A stretch of 64,000 nucleotides of DNA. It comes from Streptomyces sp. NBC_01788 (GTDB taxonomy: Bacteria; Actinomycetota; Actinomycetes; Streptomycetales; Streptomycetaceae). Below are positions 41,081-52,245 of the stretch, piece after piece; positions within the stretch are counted from its first letter, which is position 1, and the number at the start of each line of letters is the position of its first letter. The notes below the pieces were generated by a model that saw only the letters and a program-made list of their open reading frames with translations, did no database searches and was not told the origin of the DNA. The position numbers were made by a program, and so were the translations under genes. The DNA is taken from assembly GCF_035917575.1 (NCBI RefSeq), contig NZ_CP109090.1, positions 2,170,001-2,234,000 of the forward strand, read 5' to 3'.

Positions 41081-42865
41081 CTACGAGGATGCCGAAGGGC
41101 TGGGGGACGGCTCGGCCGGGGTGTCGGCCGGCGCCACCTTCAGCTCCACGGTCAGCGTCGCGCCGCCCGCGGTGGTGATCCGCAGCAGGAACGTACCGGT
41201 GGTGTCGTCCGCGTACAGCTTCGGCAGCTTCAGCAGGCCGCTCGCGTCCGTCTGGAGGTCCTTCAGGGTGCGGACCGGCTTGCCGTCGGCGTCCTTGAAG
41301 TAGGGACCCTTGTTGTTCTGGGCGGGGTCGTCGGCCGACTTGACCAGGGTGGCGGTGGCCGCGACCCGGTCCGCGACGGCGCCCTTGTAGGTGGCCCTGA
41401 CCTCGACCTGGCCGGCGAACTCGCCGCCCGGGACGCAGACCAGCTCGGTGTCGGTGGTGCGGGTGAGGGCGTCGGCGGCGCGCTCGGTGACCGTGGCCGT
41501 GTAGTCGACGCCGGGGAGCATACGGCCGACGACCGCGGCCCGGACCGTGAAGTCGCCCGTCTCCTCGCCTGCCAGGAGCGCCGGCGCAACGGCCACGCCG
41601 GAGGCGTCGGTGGCGACGGTGGCGACCTTCTCGCCGCCGGTGAAGGCGGCGTCGGTGTCACCGGTGATCGTGAACCGGATCCGCACCTTGCCGACGGCCT
41701 TGCCGTCCCCGGTCACGGCACGGGTGCTGATCTTCTCCGTGAACGCGTCGCCCGCCATGGCGGTGAGCTTGTCCGTGCCCGCGTCCTGGAGGTGATGCAC
41801 GGTGTCGGTCGGGGTGGGCGGCGCGCTGGGCGTGCCCGGGGTGGCCGGCGGGGTGGGCTTGGACGGCGGGGTCGGCGGGGTCGGCCAGGAAGGGCTCGGG
41901 CTCGGCGTCGAGGAGCCACCGCCCCTGCCGGGCGCGGCGGGCTTGCCGGAGCTGCCGGGCGAGGGGGTCGCCCTCGGGGTGGACGGCTGCGGCATCGGCC
42001 CGGGGTTCGCGCCGGGGGTGCGGTCGCTGCGGTGGGACGGCAGGGGTCCGGTCCCGTCCGGGACGGTGTGGCTGCCCTTGCGGTAGAACTCCAGCCACGT
42101 CAGGACGGTGTTCAGATAGTCCGTCGAGTTGTTGTAGCTGAGGATCGCGCTCCGCAGGTCGGCGGCGGTGGACAGGTCCCAGCCGAAGCGGCACAGGTAG
42201 TGGCCGGCGGCGAGAGCGGCGTCGTAGACGTTGTTGGGGTCCTTCTTGCCGTCGCCGTTGCCGTCGCGGCCCGCCCACTCCCAGGTGGAGGGGATGAACT
42301 GCATGGGCCCGACCGCGCGGTCGTACCTGCTGTCCCCGTCGTACAGGCCATGGTCGGTGTCGCTGATGTGCGCGAAACCGTTGCCGTCGAGGCGCGGGCC
42401 GAGGATCGGGGACACCGTGGTGCCGTCGGCGCGGACATTGCCGCCGCGGGCGTGTCCGGACTCCACCTTGCCTATGGCGGCCAGCAGTTGCCAGGGCAGG
42501 TTGCAGCCCGGCTTGGACTCGCGCAGTTCGGCCTCGGCCTTCTTGTAGGCGTCGAGCACGGTGGTCGGTATGCCGGCCTCGGCCGGGCCCTTGGAGATCG
42601 GCGTGCCGACGACGGGCGCCGGGCTGGGGCTGTTGAGGGGCGGCAGGTCCGTGAAGTACGGCGAGTCGCCGGTCGCGCTGCCGTCGATGCCGTCGGTGCC
42701 GTCGGTGCCGTCATCGGGTTGGGGCGTCGCCTCAGCGGTGGACTGTCTGCCGTGTTCGTCGACGACGCCGGGAGCCTGCGAGGCGGACAGAGCCGCGACC
42801 GCCGCCGCAGCCACGGCCGTGGTTGCCGCTCCCTTGCGCAACCTGCTGCCGAAATGCGCCGCCAT
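41081..42865 (-). CDS. secreted lytic transglycosylase with Pro-rich linker and C-terminal beta domains
   Basis: A 594-residue cell-wall enzyme. Signal peptide at residues 1-29. The SLT/MltB-type domain lies at about 105-265: LPWQLLAAIGKVESGHARGG (catalytic Glu in KVESGH), GPMQFIPSTWEWAGRDGNGDGKKDPNNVYDAALAAG. A Pro/Ser/Thr linker (about 280-370) carries it across the wall. The C-terminal 220 residues look like two or three immunoglobulin-like beta domains (GKVRIRFTITGDTDAAFTGGEK, GQVEVRATYKGAVADRVAATATLV). It cleaves peptidoglycan glycan strands with 1,6-anhydro formation. ATG 42865 has GGAGG at 10 nt. The upstream leader may be structured (see next entry). Confidence 0.9.
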   Translation of the reverse strand: MAAHFGSRLRKGAATTAVAAAAVAALSASQAPGVVDEHGRQSTAEATPQPDDGTDGTDGIDGSATGDSPYFTDLPPLNSPSPAPVVGTPISKGPAEAGIPTTVLDAYKKAEAELRESKPGCNLPWQLLAAIGKVESGHARGGNVRADGTTVSPILGPRLDGNGFAHISDTDHGLYDGDSRYDRAVGPMQFIPSTWEWAGRDGNGDGKKDPNNVYDAALAAGHYLCRFGWDLSTAADLRSAILSYNNSTDYLNTVLTWLEFYRKGSHTVPDGTGPLPSHRSDRTPGANPGPMPQPSTPRATPSPGSSGKPAAPGRGGGSSTPSPSPSWPTPPTPPSKPTPPATPGTPSAPPTPTDTVHHLQDAGTDKLTAMAGDAFTEKISTRAVTGDGKAVGKVRIRFTITGDTDAAFTGGEKVATVATDASGVAVAPALLAGEETGDFTVRAAVVGRMLPGVDYTATVTERAADALTRTTDTELVCVPGGEFAGQVEVRATYKGAVADRVAATATLVKSADDPAQNNKGPYFKDADGKPVRTLKDLQTDASGLLKLPKLYADDTTGTFLLRITTAGGATLTVELKVAPADTPAEPSPSPSASS

Positions 42866-43149
42866 AGAGTGAGCCCCTCCTGTGGACGCCCCGGCGTCCG
42901 TCTCTGTCTGTCCGTTCGCCCTGTTGAGACGATCGACCCGTGTGGCTGGTTGCCCTCGCGGTGCCGCACGGGTTGACGAATCCAGGTGACCCTACGACAA
43001 CTTCCTTGGCATCGGGACCCGTTCGCGCCCGATTTTCACCGGTTGGCCACGACTGGTTAACGGGTGCGCCCCTCGCGTGCCACGCATACTGGACGGCGAT
43101 GATCACACGGGCCCGCCGGCCCGGTCGACGCACGCCAGGAGGAGCCCCG
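42866..43149. other. intergenic region with possible structured leader of the transglycosylase gene
   Basis: 284 bp between divergent genes. On the minus strand CCCGTG (42972-42967) can pair with CACGGG (42942-42937), next to GGGTCACC-type and GTCAACCCG segments, so a folded 5' leader is plausible. Cell-wall hydrolase genes in actinobacteria are often controlled by the c-di-AMP (ydaO) riboswitch; I cannot establish that fold by eye. On the plus strand AGGAGGAG (43138-43145) is the ribosome site of the next gene. Confidence 0.3.
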
Positions 43150-44082
43150 TTGCCGTTCACTCTGAGCCATGCGGCGGCCGTACTGCCCGCGATACGCGGC
43201 GACGGAACGGGGCGGGGCCGGCTGGTCCCGTCGGTGCTCGTGGCGGGTTCCTTCGCGCCCGATCTGATCTATTACACGGCAGGGGTGGTGCCCGGTGCGA
43301 TGGAGTTCGGCACGGTCACACACTCCTTCCCCGGGGTCTTCACGCTCGACGTGCTCGTCGCCTGGCTGCTGGTCGGGGTGTGGCTGCTGCTGCGTGAGCC
43401 GCTTGTCGCCCTGCTGCCGCGCGCCCGGCAGGGACGGACAGCGGCGCTGACACGGTGCGGCACCCCGTGGACACGACCGCGCCCGGCGTCGGTGCCGTGG
43501 TGGTACGCCTCCGCCGCGCTGGGCGCCTTGACACACGTGGTGTGGGACGCGTTCACCCACCACGACCGGTGGGGGATGCGGCTGTTCCCGGTGCTGGGCC
43601 GACAGTTGGCCGGGACGCCCGTCTACTGGTACCTGCAGTACGGCAGCTCGGCGGTGGCGGCCGTCGTGATCGCCGGGTTCCTGGTGCACGCGCTGCGGCG
43701 GACGCCGGCGGGTGAGCCGGTGGGGGTGCCCGAGTTGTCGGTACGGGACCGGCGGCGGGCCTGGGCCGTGATCGCGGTCTGCGCGGTCGCCGGTGCCGTG
43801 CAGCGGACCTGGCACTGGTGGACGGGCCGGGGGTCGACAGCCGCTCTCTGGGAGCTGATTCCGACCCTGTGCTTCGGCGCGGGCGCGGGGCTGGCCGTGG
43901 GCCTGCCCCTGTACGCCCTGGACGTCAGGCTCCGGCGCGGCGCCCGGCCTGCGGGTGCCGGTGGCGGGGGCGGCGGCGTGAGGGAGTCGGTCGGATCGGG
44001 CCGTCCCAGTCCCGAGGGCGTCCGTGCTGGGGCTTCTTCCGGTCCGGACGGTGGGAGTGGTTCTTCAGCCTCGGCAGGTTGA
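43150..44082 (+). CDS. DUF4184 family membrane protein
   Basis: A 310-residue protein with about seven membrane helices. It begins PFTLSHAAAVLPAIRG, the diagnostic DUF4184 N-terminus, and has SFAPDLIYYTAGVVPG, THSFPGVFTLDVLVAWLLVG and LTHVVWDAFTHHDRWGM. Clustered His/Asp residues suggest metal-dependent membrane hydrolase chemistry (inference). The TTG at 43150 is preferred over ATG 43100: it gives the family N-terminus and has an AGGAGGAG site 5 nt away. The C-terminal 50 residues are Gly/Ser-rich. Confidence 0.85.
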   Translation: MPFTLSHAAAVLPAIRGDGTGRGRLVPSVLVAGSFAPDLIYYTAGVVPGAMEFGTVTHSFPGVFTLDVLVAWLLVGVWLLLREPLVALLPRARQGRTAALTRCGTPWTRPRPASVPWWYASAALGALTHVVWDAFTHHDRWGMRLFPVLGRQLAGTPVYWYLQYGSSAVAAVVIAGFLVHALRRTPAGEPVGVPELSVRDRRRAWAVIAVCAVAGAVQRTWHWWTGRGSTAALWELIPTLCFGAGAGLAVGLPLYALDVRLRRGARPAGAGGGGGGVRESVGSGRPSPEGVRAGASSGPDGGSGSSASAG

Positions 44083-44121
44083 GCCGTGCCGTCGCTTCGC
44101 CTGGGGCCGGTTCGGCCGGGC

Positions 44122-44508
44122 TCAGCAGTTCCGGCGGTCCTGGCGGGAGCGGTGTGGCGACGGCTCGCCCAGCCGGTCGCCGGTGGGGGTCGCGGTGGCG
44201 ACGAAGACGGTGATGCTGCGCACCGGACGGGGGCGATGCAGTGGGGAGAGCAGCAGGGCGAGGTAGCCGCGAGCGGTGTCCGCCCACAGACGCCAGGCTC
44301 GTGTCTCCCCGAGGACGGGATCGCCGGGGCCGAACCGGTCGCGTAGCCCGCTCGCGGCACGGCGCAGGGTCGCCGTCAGATCCGCCGGAACGCGGGCCGT
44401 ACCGGCGTCGGGCGCGAAGGGCCGGACCGACAGAGGTGCCCCTTTGGGGGCCTCACCGATGTCCACCCGTATCACCGCCGGGCGGCGGTTGAGCATGCGT
44501 ATACCCAT
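44122..44508 (-). CDS. conserved hypothetical protein
   Basis: A 128-residue basic protein of no recognised family: MGIRMLNRRPAVIRVDIGEA, RVPADLTATLRRAASGLRDRFGPG, TRAWRLWADTARGYLALLLSPL and TVFVATATPTGDRLGEP. It has Streptomyces-like codon bias and a defined start at ATG 44508. No membrane helix or catalytic motif is visible. It is convergent with the DUF4184 gene, 39 bp apart. Confidence 0.6.
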   Translation of the reverse strand: MGIRMLNRRPAVIRVDIGEAPKGAPLSVRPFAPDAGTARVPADLTATLRRAASGLRDRFGPGDPVLGETRAWRLWADTARGYLALLLSPLHRPRPVRSITVFVATATPTGDRLGEPSPHRSRQDRRNC

Positions 44509-44701
44509 GCCCGCATCCTGTCGGGCACGGCTCGCGGCTGCGCCTCTTCGGGGTCCACGTGAGTGACGGGCCCTGCCACGGGTGCGCCACGCGAGGGAGG
44601 ACCCCGCTGTCGACGCACCCCTAAGCCGACGGAGCCGCCCTTCGGGGGGACACCGCGGCGGACGGCGGTGACCTGTACGCGGTTCCCACCGGACGACGCA
44701 T

Positions 44702-44735
<34 letters not shown>

Positions 44736-44877
44736 GCAGGGTGGCCACGGCCGGGACCCGTCCCCCGCCGTGACGCACCCGCGACGGCGGGGGCAGTCCG
44801 AGGGGCGGTCCGAGCCGGGTGGCTGCCGGCACGGGCGGCACTGCGGGGGCCGCCCGTGCGTGGCGGGACAGACCCGA

Positions 44878-45131
44878 GCCACGGCCGCAGGGTCGCCCGC
44901 GTGGGCGCGGCGGCCTGGATCCGCCGTCACGGGGGGACCCGTGCACCGCAGGACAGCCCCGGCCACGGTCCCGGGACCGCCCTTGCACGGCAGGTCAGAC
45001 CGGGCCACGGCCGGCAGGCTGGCCCGCGCGGGCGCGGCGGCCTGGATCCGCCGTCACGGGGGCACCCGTGCACCACAGAACAGCCCCCGAGCCACGGGCC
45101 GCGGAGCCGCGCCCGGCACGGCAGCCCGGAT
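44878..45131. repeat. 127-bp tandem duplication in a gene-free stretch
   Basis: Two diverged copies of a 127-bp unit. The best conserved part is GGGCGCGGCGGCCTGGATCC, followed by GCCGTCACGGGGG and ACCCGTGCACC, at 44903-44960 and 45030-45086. A weaker third copy (GGATCCGCCATCACCGGGG) begins near 45128. The whole interval 44509-45185 shows no supportable gene. It lies just downstream of the polA stop. Confidence 0.65.
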
Positions 45132-45185
45132 CCGCCATCACCGGGGCGCCCCGGTGTCCGGGCGGCCCGACCCGCGCGCCGCAGG

Positions 45186-47912
45186 CTAGTGCGCTGCCGA
45201 CTCCCAGTCCGGGCCCACGCCGACCGAGACGTCCAGCGGGGCCCTGAGCTGTACCGCGCCGGCCATCTGGTGGCGGACGATCTGCTCCACGGTCTCGCGT
45301 TCGCCGGGGGCGATCTCCAGGACGATTTCGTCGTGCACCTGGAGGAGCATGCGGGAGGCGAGGCCGCCCTCGCGCAGTGCGCGGTCCACGTGCAGCATGG
45401 CGATCTTGACGATGTCGGCCGCCGTGCCCTGGATGGGCGCGTTGAGCGCCATGCGCTCGGCCATCTCGCGGCGCTGACGGTTGTCGCTGTTGAGGTCGGG
45501 CAGATAGCGGCGGCGGCCGAAGAGGGTCTCGGTGTAGCCGGTCGCCCGCGCCTCGTCGACCACGCGGCGCAGATAGTCCCGTACGCCGCCGAATCGCTCG
45601 AAGTAGGCGTCCATCAGGGCGCGTGCCTCGGCCGCCTCGATGTTCAGCTGCTGGGAGAGGCCGAAGGCCGACAGCCCGTACGCCAGGCCGTAGGACATCG
45701 CCTTGATCTTGCGGCGCATCTCCGGCTCCACCGCCGAGCGGTCGACGCCGAAGACCTGCGAGGCCGCGGTGGTGTGCAGGTCCTCGCCGGAGGTGAACGC
45801 CTCGATCAGGCCCGCGTCCTCGGACAGGTGGGCCATCACGCGCAGCTCGATCTGGCTGTAGTCGGCCGTCATCAGCGACTCGAAGCCCTCGCCGACCACG
45901 AAGCCGCGCCGGATGGCCCGGCCCTCGTCGGTGCGGACCGGGATGTTCTGCAGGTTCGGGTCCGTCGACGACAGGCGGCCGGTCGCGGCGACCGTCTGGT
46001 TGAACGTGGTGTGGATCCGGCCGTCGGCCGCGATCGTCTTGATCAGACCCTCGACGGTGACACGCAGCTTCGCCTGCTCACGGTGGCGGAGCATGACGAC
46101 CGGCAGCTCGTTGTCCGTCTGGGTGGCCAGCCATGCCAGGGCGTCGGCGTCGGTGGTGTAGCCGGTCTTCGTCTTCTTCGTCTTCGGCAGGGCGAGCTCG
46201 CCGAAGAGGACTTCCTGGAGCTGCTTGGGCGAGCCGAGGTTGAACTCGTGCCCCGCCGCAGCGTGGGCCTCCTTCACGGCCTGCTGCACCGCGCCCGCGA
46301 ACATCTGCTCCATGGTCTCGAGGTGGGTTCGGTCCGCCGCGATGCCGTGCCGCTCCATGCGGGCCAGCAGAACGGACGTCGGCAGCTCCACGTCGCGCAG
46401 CAGTTCCGCCGCGCCGACCTCCGGAAGGCGCGCCTCGAAGGCCTCGCCGAGGTCGAGGACGGCGCGGGCCTGGATCATCAGGGCCTCGGCCTCGGCGCCC
46501 TCGTCGGCGCCGAAGGCGAGCTGCCCGTCGGCCGCGGCGGCGGGGGCCAGCTCCCGGTGCAGGTACTCCAGGGACAGCGCGTCCAGGTCGAAGGAGCGGC
46601 GGCCCGGCTTGACCAGGTAGGCGGCGAGCGCGGTGTCCATGGCGGCGCCCTCTATGGTCCAGCCGTGCTCGGCGAAGACCCGCATGGCGCCCTTGGCGTT
46701 GTGGAAGACCTTGGGCCGGTCCGCGTCGGCCAGCCAGGCCGCGAACGCGCCCTCGTCCGCCTCGTCCAGCTCGGACGGGTCGATCCAGGCGGCCGCTCCC
46801 CCGGGCGCGGCGAGCGCGATCTCGGCGACCGAGCCCGCGCCCAGCGCCCAGGTGTCGACGGTGGCGACACCGAGGACCTGCGTGCCGTGCTCGGTGAGCC
46901 AGCCGGCCAGCTCGCCGGTGCCGAGCACGGTGCCGTCGAGCTGCACGCCGTCCGTCGTGATCGGGGTCGTCTCGGCCTCCTCGGCGCCCGGGTCCACGGC
47001 GAAGAGTCGCTCGCGCAGGGAGGGGTTGCGGATCTCCAGGGTGTCCAGGACCATCGCGACGGCCTTGCGGTCGTACGGCGTGCGAGTGAGGTCGGTGACC
47101 GTCTTCGGCAGCTCCACGCTCCGCTCCAGCTCGGTGAGCCGGCGGTTGAGCTTGACGGACTCCAGGTGGTCGCGCAGGTTCTGCCCGGCCTTGCCCTTGA
47201 CCTCCTCGACGCGCTCGACGAGCTCAGCGAACGAACCGAACTGGTTGATCCACTTCGCGGCGGTCTTCTCGCCGACGCCGGGGATGCCCGGCAGGTTGTC
47301 GGACGGGTCGCCGCGCAGCGCCGCGAAGTCCGGGTACTGGGCCGGGGTCAGCCCGTACTTCTCGACGACCTTCTCCGGGGTGAAGCGGGTCAGCTCGGAG
47401 ACGCCCTTGGTGGGGTAGAGCACCGTCGTGTGCTCGGAGACCAGTTGGAAGGAGTCGCGGTCGCCGGTGACGATCAGCACCTCGAAGCCCTCGGCCTCGG
47501 CCTGGGTGGCGAGGGTGGCGATCACGTCGTCCGCCTCGAACCCCTCGACTGCGAAGCGGGAGGCGTTCATCGCGTCGAGCAGTTCGCCGATCAGCTCGAC
47601 CTGCCCCTTGAACTCGTCCGGGGTCTTGGAGCGGTTCGCCTTGTACTCGGTGAACTCCGCCGAGCGCCAGGTCTTGCGGGAGACGTCGAAGGCGACCGCG
47701 AAGTGCGTCGGCTCCTCGTCACGCAGCGTGTTGGCCAGCATCGACGCGAAGCCGTAGATGGCGTTCGTCGGCTGGCCCGTCGCGGTCGTGAAGTTCTCCG
47801 CGGGCAGCGCGAAGAACGCGCGGTACGCCAGCGAGTGCCCGTCCATGAGCATGAGCCGCGGCCGGGCGCCGCCGGGGGTGGTGTCGGTCTTCTTCGATGC
47901 TGTCTCTGCCAC
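45186..47912 (-). CDS. polA: DNA polymerase I
   Basis: A 908-residue family A polymerase for gap filling and Okazaki fragment processing. The 5'-nuclease domain (residues 1-300) starts LMLMDGHSLAYRAFFALP and has EGFEADDVIATLA and GDPSDNLPGIPGVGEKTA. The middle 3'-5' exonuclease-like domain lacks the DxE catalytic residues, as in other actinobacterial enzymes. The polymerase domain has motif A (TADYSQIELRVMAHLS), motif B (RRKIKAMSYGLAYGLSAFGL) and motif C (LQVHDEIVLE). The GTG at 47912 (MAETASKKTDTT) is preferred: it lies 7 nt after the -10 box of a damage-type promoter and upstream frame codons precede that promoter. Confidence 0.97.
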   Translation of the reverse strand: MAETASKKTDTTPGGARPRLMLMDGHSLAYRAFFALPAENFTTATGQPTNAIYGFASMLANTLRDEEPTHFAVAFDVSRKTWRSAEFTEYKANRSKTPDEFKGQVELIGELLDAMNASRFAVEGFEADDVIATLATQAEAEGFEVLIVTGDRDSFQLVSEHTTVLYPTKGVSELTRFTPEKVVEKYGLTPAQYPDFAALRGDPSDNLPGIPGVGEKTAAKWINQFGSFAELVERVEEVKGKAGQNLRDHLESVKLNRRLTELERSVELPKTVTDLTRTPYDRKAVAMVLDTLEIRNPSLRERLFAVDPGAEEAETTPITTDGVQLDGTVLGTGELAGWLTEHGTQVLGVATVDTWALGAGSVAEIALAAPGGAAAWIDPSELDEADEGAFAAWLADADRPKVFHNAKGAMRVFAEHGWTIEGAAMDTALAAYLVKPGRRSFDLDALSLEYLHRELAPAAAADGQLAFGADEGAEAEALMIQARAVLDLGEAFEARLPEVGAAELLRDVELPTSVLLARMERHGIAADRTHLETMEQMFAGAVQQAVKEAHAAAGHEFNLGSPKQLQEVLFGELALPKTKKTKTGYTTDADALAWLATQTDNELPVVMLRHREQAKLRVTVEGLIKTIAADGRIHTTFNQTVAATGRLSSTDPNLQNIPVRTDEGRAIRRGFVVGEGFESLMTADYSQIELRVMAHLSEDAGLIEAFTSGEDLHTTAASQVFGVDRSAVEPEMRRKIKAMSYGLAYGLSAFGLSQQLNIEAAEARALMDAYFERFGGVRDYLRRVVDEARATGYTETLFGRRRYLPDLNSDNRQRREMAERMALNAPIQGTAADIVKIAMLHVDRALREGGLASRMLLQVHDEIVLEIAPGERETVEQIVRHQMAGAVQLRAPLDVSVGVGPDWESAAH

Positions 47913-47919
47913 GCCCCCG

Positions 47920-47942
47920 ATCCTGCCACGTACCACTGACAG
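47920..47942 (-). promoter_or_regulatory. PafBC-type DNA-damage promoter of polA
   Basis: On the minus strand CTGTCAGTGGT (47942-47932), 6-nt spacer, CAGGAT (47925-47920). It matches the uvrB box at 9 of 11 positions with the same spacing to the start codon (7 nt). The -10 box is weaker (CAGGAT instead of TANNNT). Leaderless transcription is predicted. Confidence 0.7.
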
Positions 47943-48192
47943 CCGAAGCCCACGCCCTGGCAGCCGCGGTCGGCCACCCGCCTCCACGGCCTCCGGGACG
48001 CCACGCCCCCGGCCCGCCCGGCCGCCCACCCCGCAGCGCCATGCCGTGCGGAACCCGCCCCGGCCCCGCCCCGGAAGACGGTCCCTCCCGCGGCGCGCTC
48101 CGCAGCCGGGAGGCCGGGCCGGCGGCCGGGCGGGCCGCACGGGACAGTCCGTGTGCCGTTTGCCGTGGTCCGTGTCCCGGGCCTAGGGGCTT

Positions 48193-48208
48193 TCGCACGG
48201 TCGTGCGA
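48193..48208. promoter_or_regulatory. inverted repeat upstream of the oxidoreductase gene
   Basis: TCGCACG-GT-CGTGCGA is a 7-bp inverted repeat 47 bp before the start at 48256, a possible operator. The rest of 47943-48192 is GC-rich DNA in which I recognise nothing. Confidence 0.4.
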
Positions 48209-48255
48209 GGATCGGGAGCGTTGTTCATATGCCGCGAGTCGAAGGAGAGCGTGCT

Positions 48256-50535
<2,280 letters not shown>

Positions 50536-50618
50536 GCGTTCGCTCAGTGATTTCGGTGGCCGATCGACCACGATCCGGTCGGCACCGAGCCGACCAAGGA
50601 CGAACGGAGCCGGACCCC

Positions 50619-51104
50619 ATGGGCGAGCAGCAGCACGTGAAGTTCCCGCAGGAAGTCCTCGACGAGTACGCCGCGCTCGGCGTCGACCTGCCCGCCCTCT
50701 TCTCCGCCGGACACCTCGGCACCCGCATGGGCGTGCAGATCCTGGAGGCGTCCGCGGACCGCGTCGTCGGCACCATGCCGGTGGAGGGCAACACCCAGCC
50801 CTACGGACTGCTGCACGGCGGCGCCTCCGCCGTCCTCGCCGAGACCCTCGGCTCGGTCGGCGCCATGCTGCACGGCGGCAGCTCCAAGATCGCCGTGGGT
50901 GTCGACCTGAACTGCACCCACCACCGCGGGGCGCGCTCCGGGCTGGTCACCGGTGTGGCCACACCCGTCCACCGGGGACGCTCGACGGCGACGTACGAGA
51001 TCGTGATCAGCGACGAGGAGGGACGGCGGGTGTGCAGCGCCCGTCTGACCTGCCTGCTGCGCGACGTGAACCCGGGCGACAACCCCGCCGGCGCGGCCGG
51101 CTGA
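50619..51104 (+). CDS. PaaI-like hotdog-fold thioesterase
   Basis: A 161-residue hotdog protein: LGTRMGVQILEASADRVVGTMPVEGNTQPYGLLHGGASAVLAETLGS (the HGG motif with the active-site region of 4-hydroxybenzoyl-CoA / PaaI thioesterases), VDLNCTHHRGARSG and VISDEEGRRVCSARLTCLL. It should hydrolyse an aromatic or medium-chain acyl-CoA. ATG 50619 has AACGGAGCC upstream. It lies 83 bp after the molybdopterin enzyme on the same strand. Confidence 0.9.
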   Translation: MGEQQHVKFPQEVLDEYAALGVDLPALFSAGHLGTRMGVQILEASADRVVGTMPVEGNTQPYGLLHGGASAVLAETLGSVGAMLHGGSSKIAVGVDLNCTHHRGARSGLVTGVATPVHRGRSTATYEIVISDEEGRRVCSARLTCLLRDVNPGDNPAGAAG

Positions 51105-51295
51105 GCCACGGAGCCGCCTCCGCGACCGTTGCCCCCGGACGACCGGGCCCCCTAGCTTCTTGCCATGACAACGGGAGGAGCGCTCCGGCCGGGGGCGCGG
51201 TCGAGCCGGTCACACCCCCAACCACGCTCCACGTCAGTGGATCTGACGTGCCGCCACCGAACCGGGGAAGACCGGTCCGGCAGGGGACCCGGGAC

Positions 51296-51958
51296 GTGAG
51301 CGGCGTCGGGCCGCTCGAACCGGGCGAGGGCACGCGCGCGTGGGGCACGTCCGACCGGGACGACCCGGATGCCCCGGGCGATGCCCCGCCCCGCCCCGGC
51401 GCCCTCGCGCACGGCCCGATCGCGCCTCTCGCCCGGCTGTACCGGCGGCACCGCCGGGCCGCCCTCACGGCCCTGACGCTCGCTCTTCTCCTCGCGGGCG
51501 GCGGCTACTTGTGCGCCATCCGCCAGGACGCGCCGCAGCCCCCTCCGCCGCCCCCGGCGCCGCCCTACCCGTCCCTGGTGACCGACGTGTCCTACCTGGA
51601 CGAGGTCGCCGCACCCCACGCGGCAGAAACCAGGACATTCAGCTTCGCGGTGCTGGTCAGCGTGCAGACCGGTCCGCCCGTGACCGTCACCGGCATCGAC
51701 CAGCCGTACGCGGGACTTTCCCTCACCTCCGAGCCCCGCGCCCCTTTCCTCGTCCGGGCAGGATCCGCCCATAAAGTTGTGATCACCATGCATGTGAAGG
51801 AATGCGGAAAAGTGCCGGGGAACGCCGGACTCCCTTTCCTGGACGTAACACTGCGTAATAAACGCGCAATCCAGGTGCACGGCTTCATCCTCGGGCCACG
51901 GTATGCGCAGAGCCTCTCCCAGGCCCTGCAAGTCGCCTGCGGCAACGGTTCCCAGTAA
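51296..51958 (+). CDS. single-pass membrane protein, hypothetical
   Basis: About 220 residues: a charged, Gly/Pro/Asp-rich cytoplasmic N-terminus (75 residues), the membrane helix ALTALTLALLLAGGGYLCAI preceded by YRRHRRA, a Pro-rich spacer, then an outside domain rich in beta-strand-like sequence (FSFAVLVSVQTGPPVTVTGIDQPYAGLSL, KVVITMHVKECGKVPGNAGLPFLDVTLR). Two Cys in the outer part (KECGK, QVACGN) could form a disulfide. The start is uncertain: GTG 51296 is chosen for a GGGGA site, and the frame is open further upstream. The family is unknown to me. Confidence 0.6.
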   Translation: MSGVGPLEPGEGTRAWGTSDRDDPDAPGDAPPRPGALAHGPIAPLARLYRRHRRAALTALTLALLLAGGGYLCAIRQDAPQPPPPPPAPPYPSLVTDVSYLDEVAAPHAAETRTFSFAVLVSVQTGPPVTVTGIDQPYAGLSLTSEPRAPFLVRAGSAHKVVITMHVKECGKVPGNAGLPFLDVTLRNKRAIQVHGFILGPRYAQSLSQALQVACGNGSQ

Positions 51959-52245
51959 TCACCAAAACCCTTGAGACGCCTGATCGCAGCAACCCCCGTC
52001 CTGCGGGTTCTCAGAATCCGGACCGGGCGAATCTGCCTGAATTCCACTCTTCCACCCGCCGCGTACCGCTCTGCATTACGTCCTGTCATAACAAGAGAGT
52101 CACAGCCTTGGCCAAGCCCTCCTCGACGTTCCCTGTGCGCGCCTAGAGTCACGGCCAGTCACGGCGCGTCGGATTACCTCTTCGACTCCGCGCTCGACTC
52201 GACCTCTTCCAGGGGGGAGGGGCCGTGCCAGGGAAAGGACTGATC
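51959..52245 (+). promoter_or_regulatory. livK upstream region
   Basis: 287 bp without a gene. It holds a TAGAGT -10 candidate at 52144-52149 (no clear -35), and AT-richer DNA around 52075-52110 (TGTCATAACAAGAGAGTC). A leader of about 90 nt is implied. No further structure was recognised. Confidence 0.35.
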
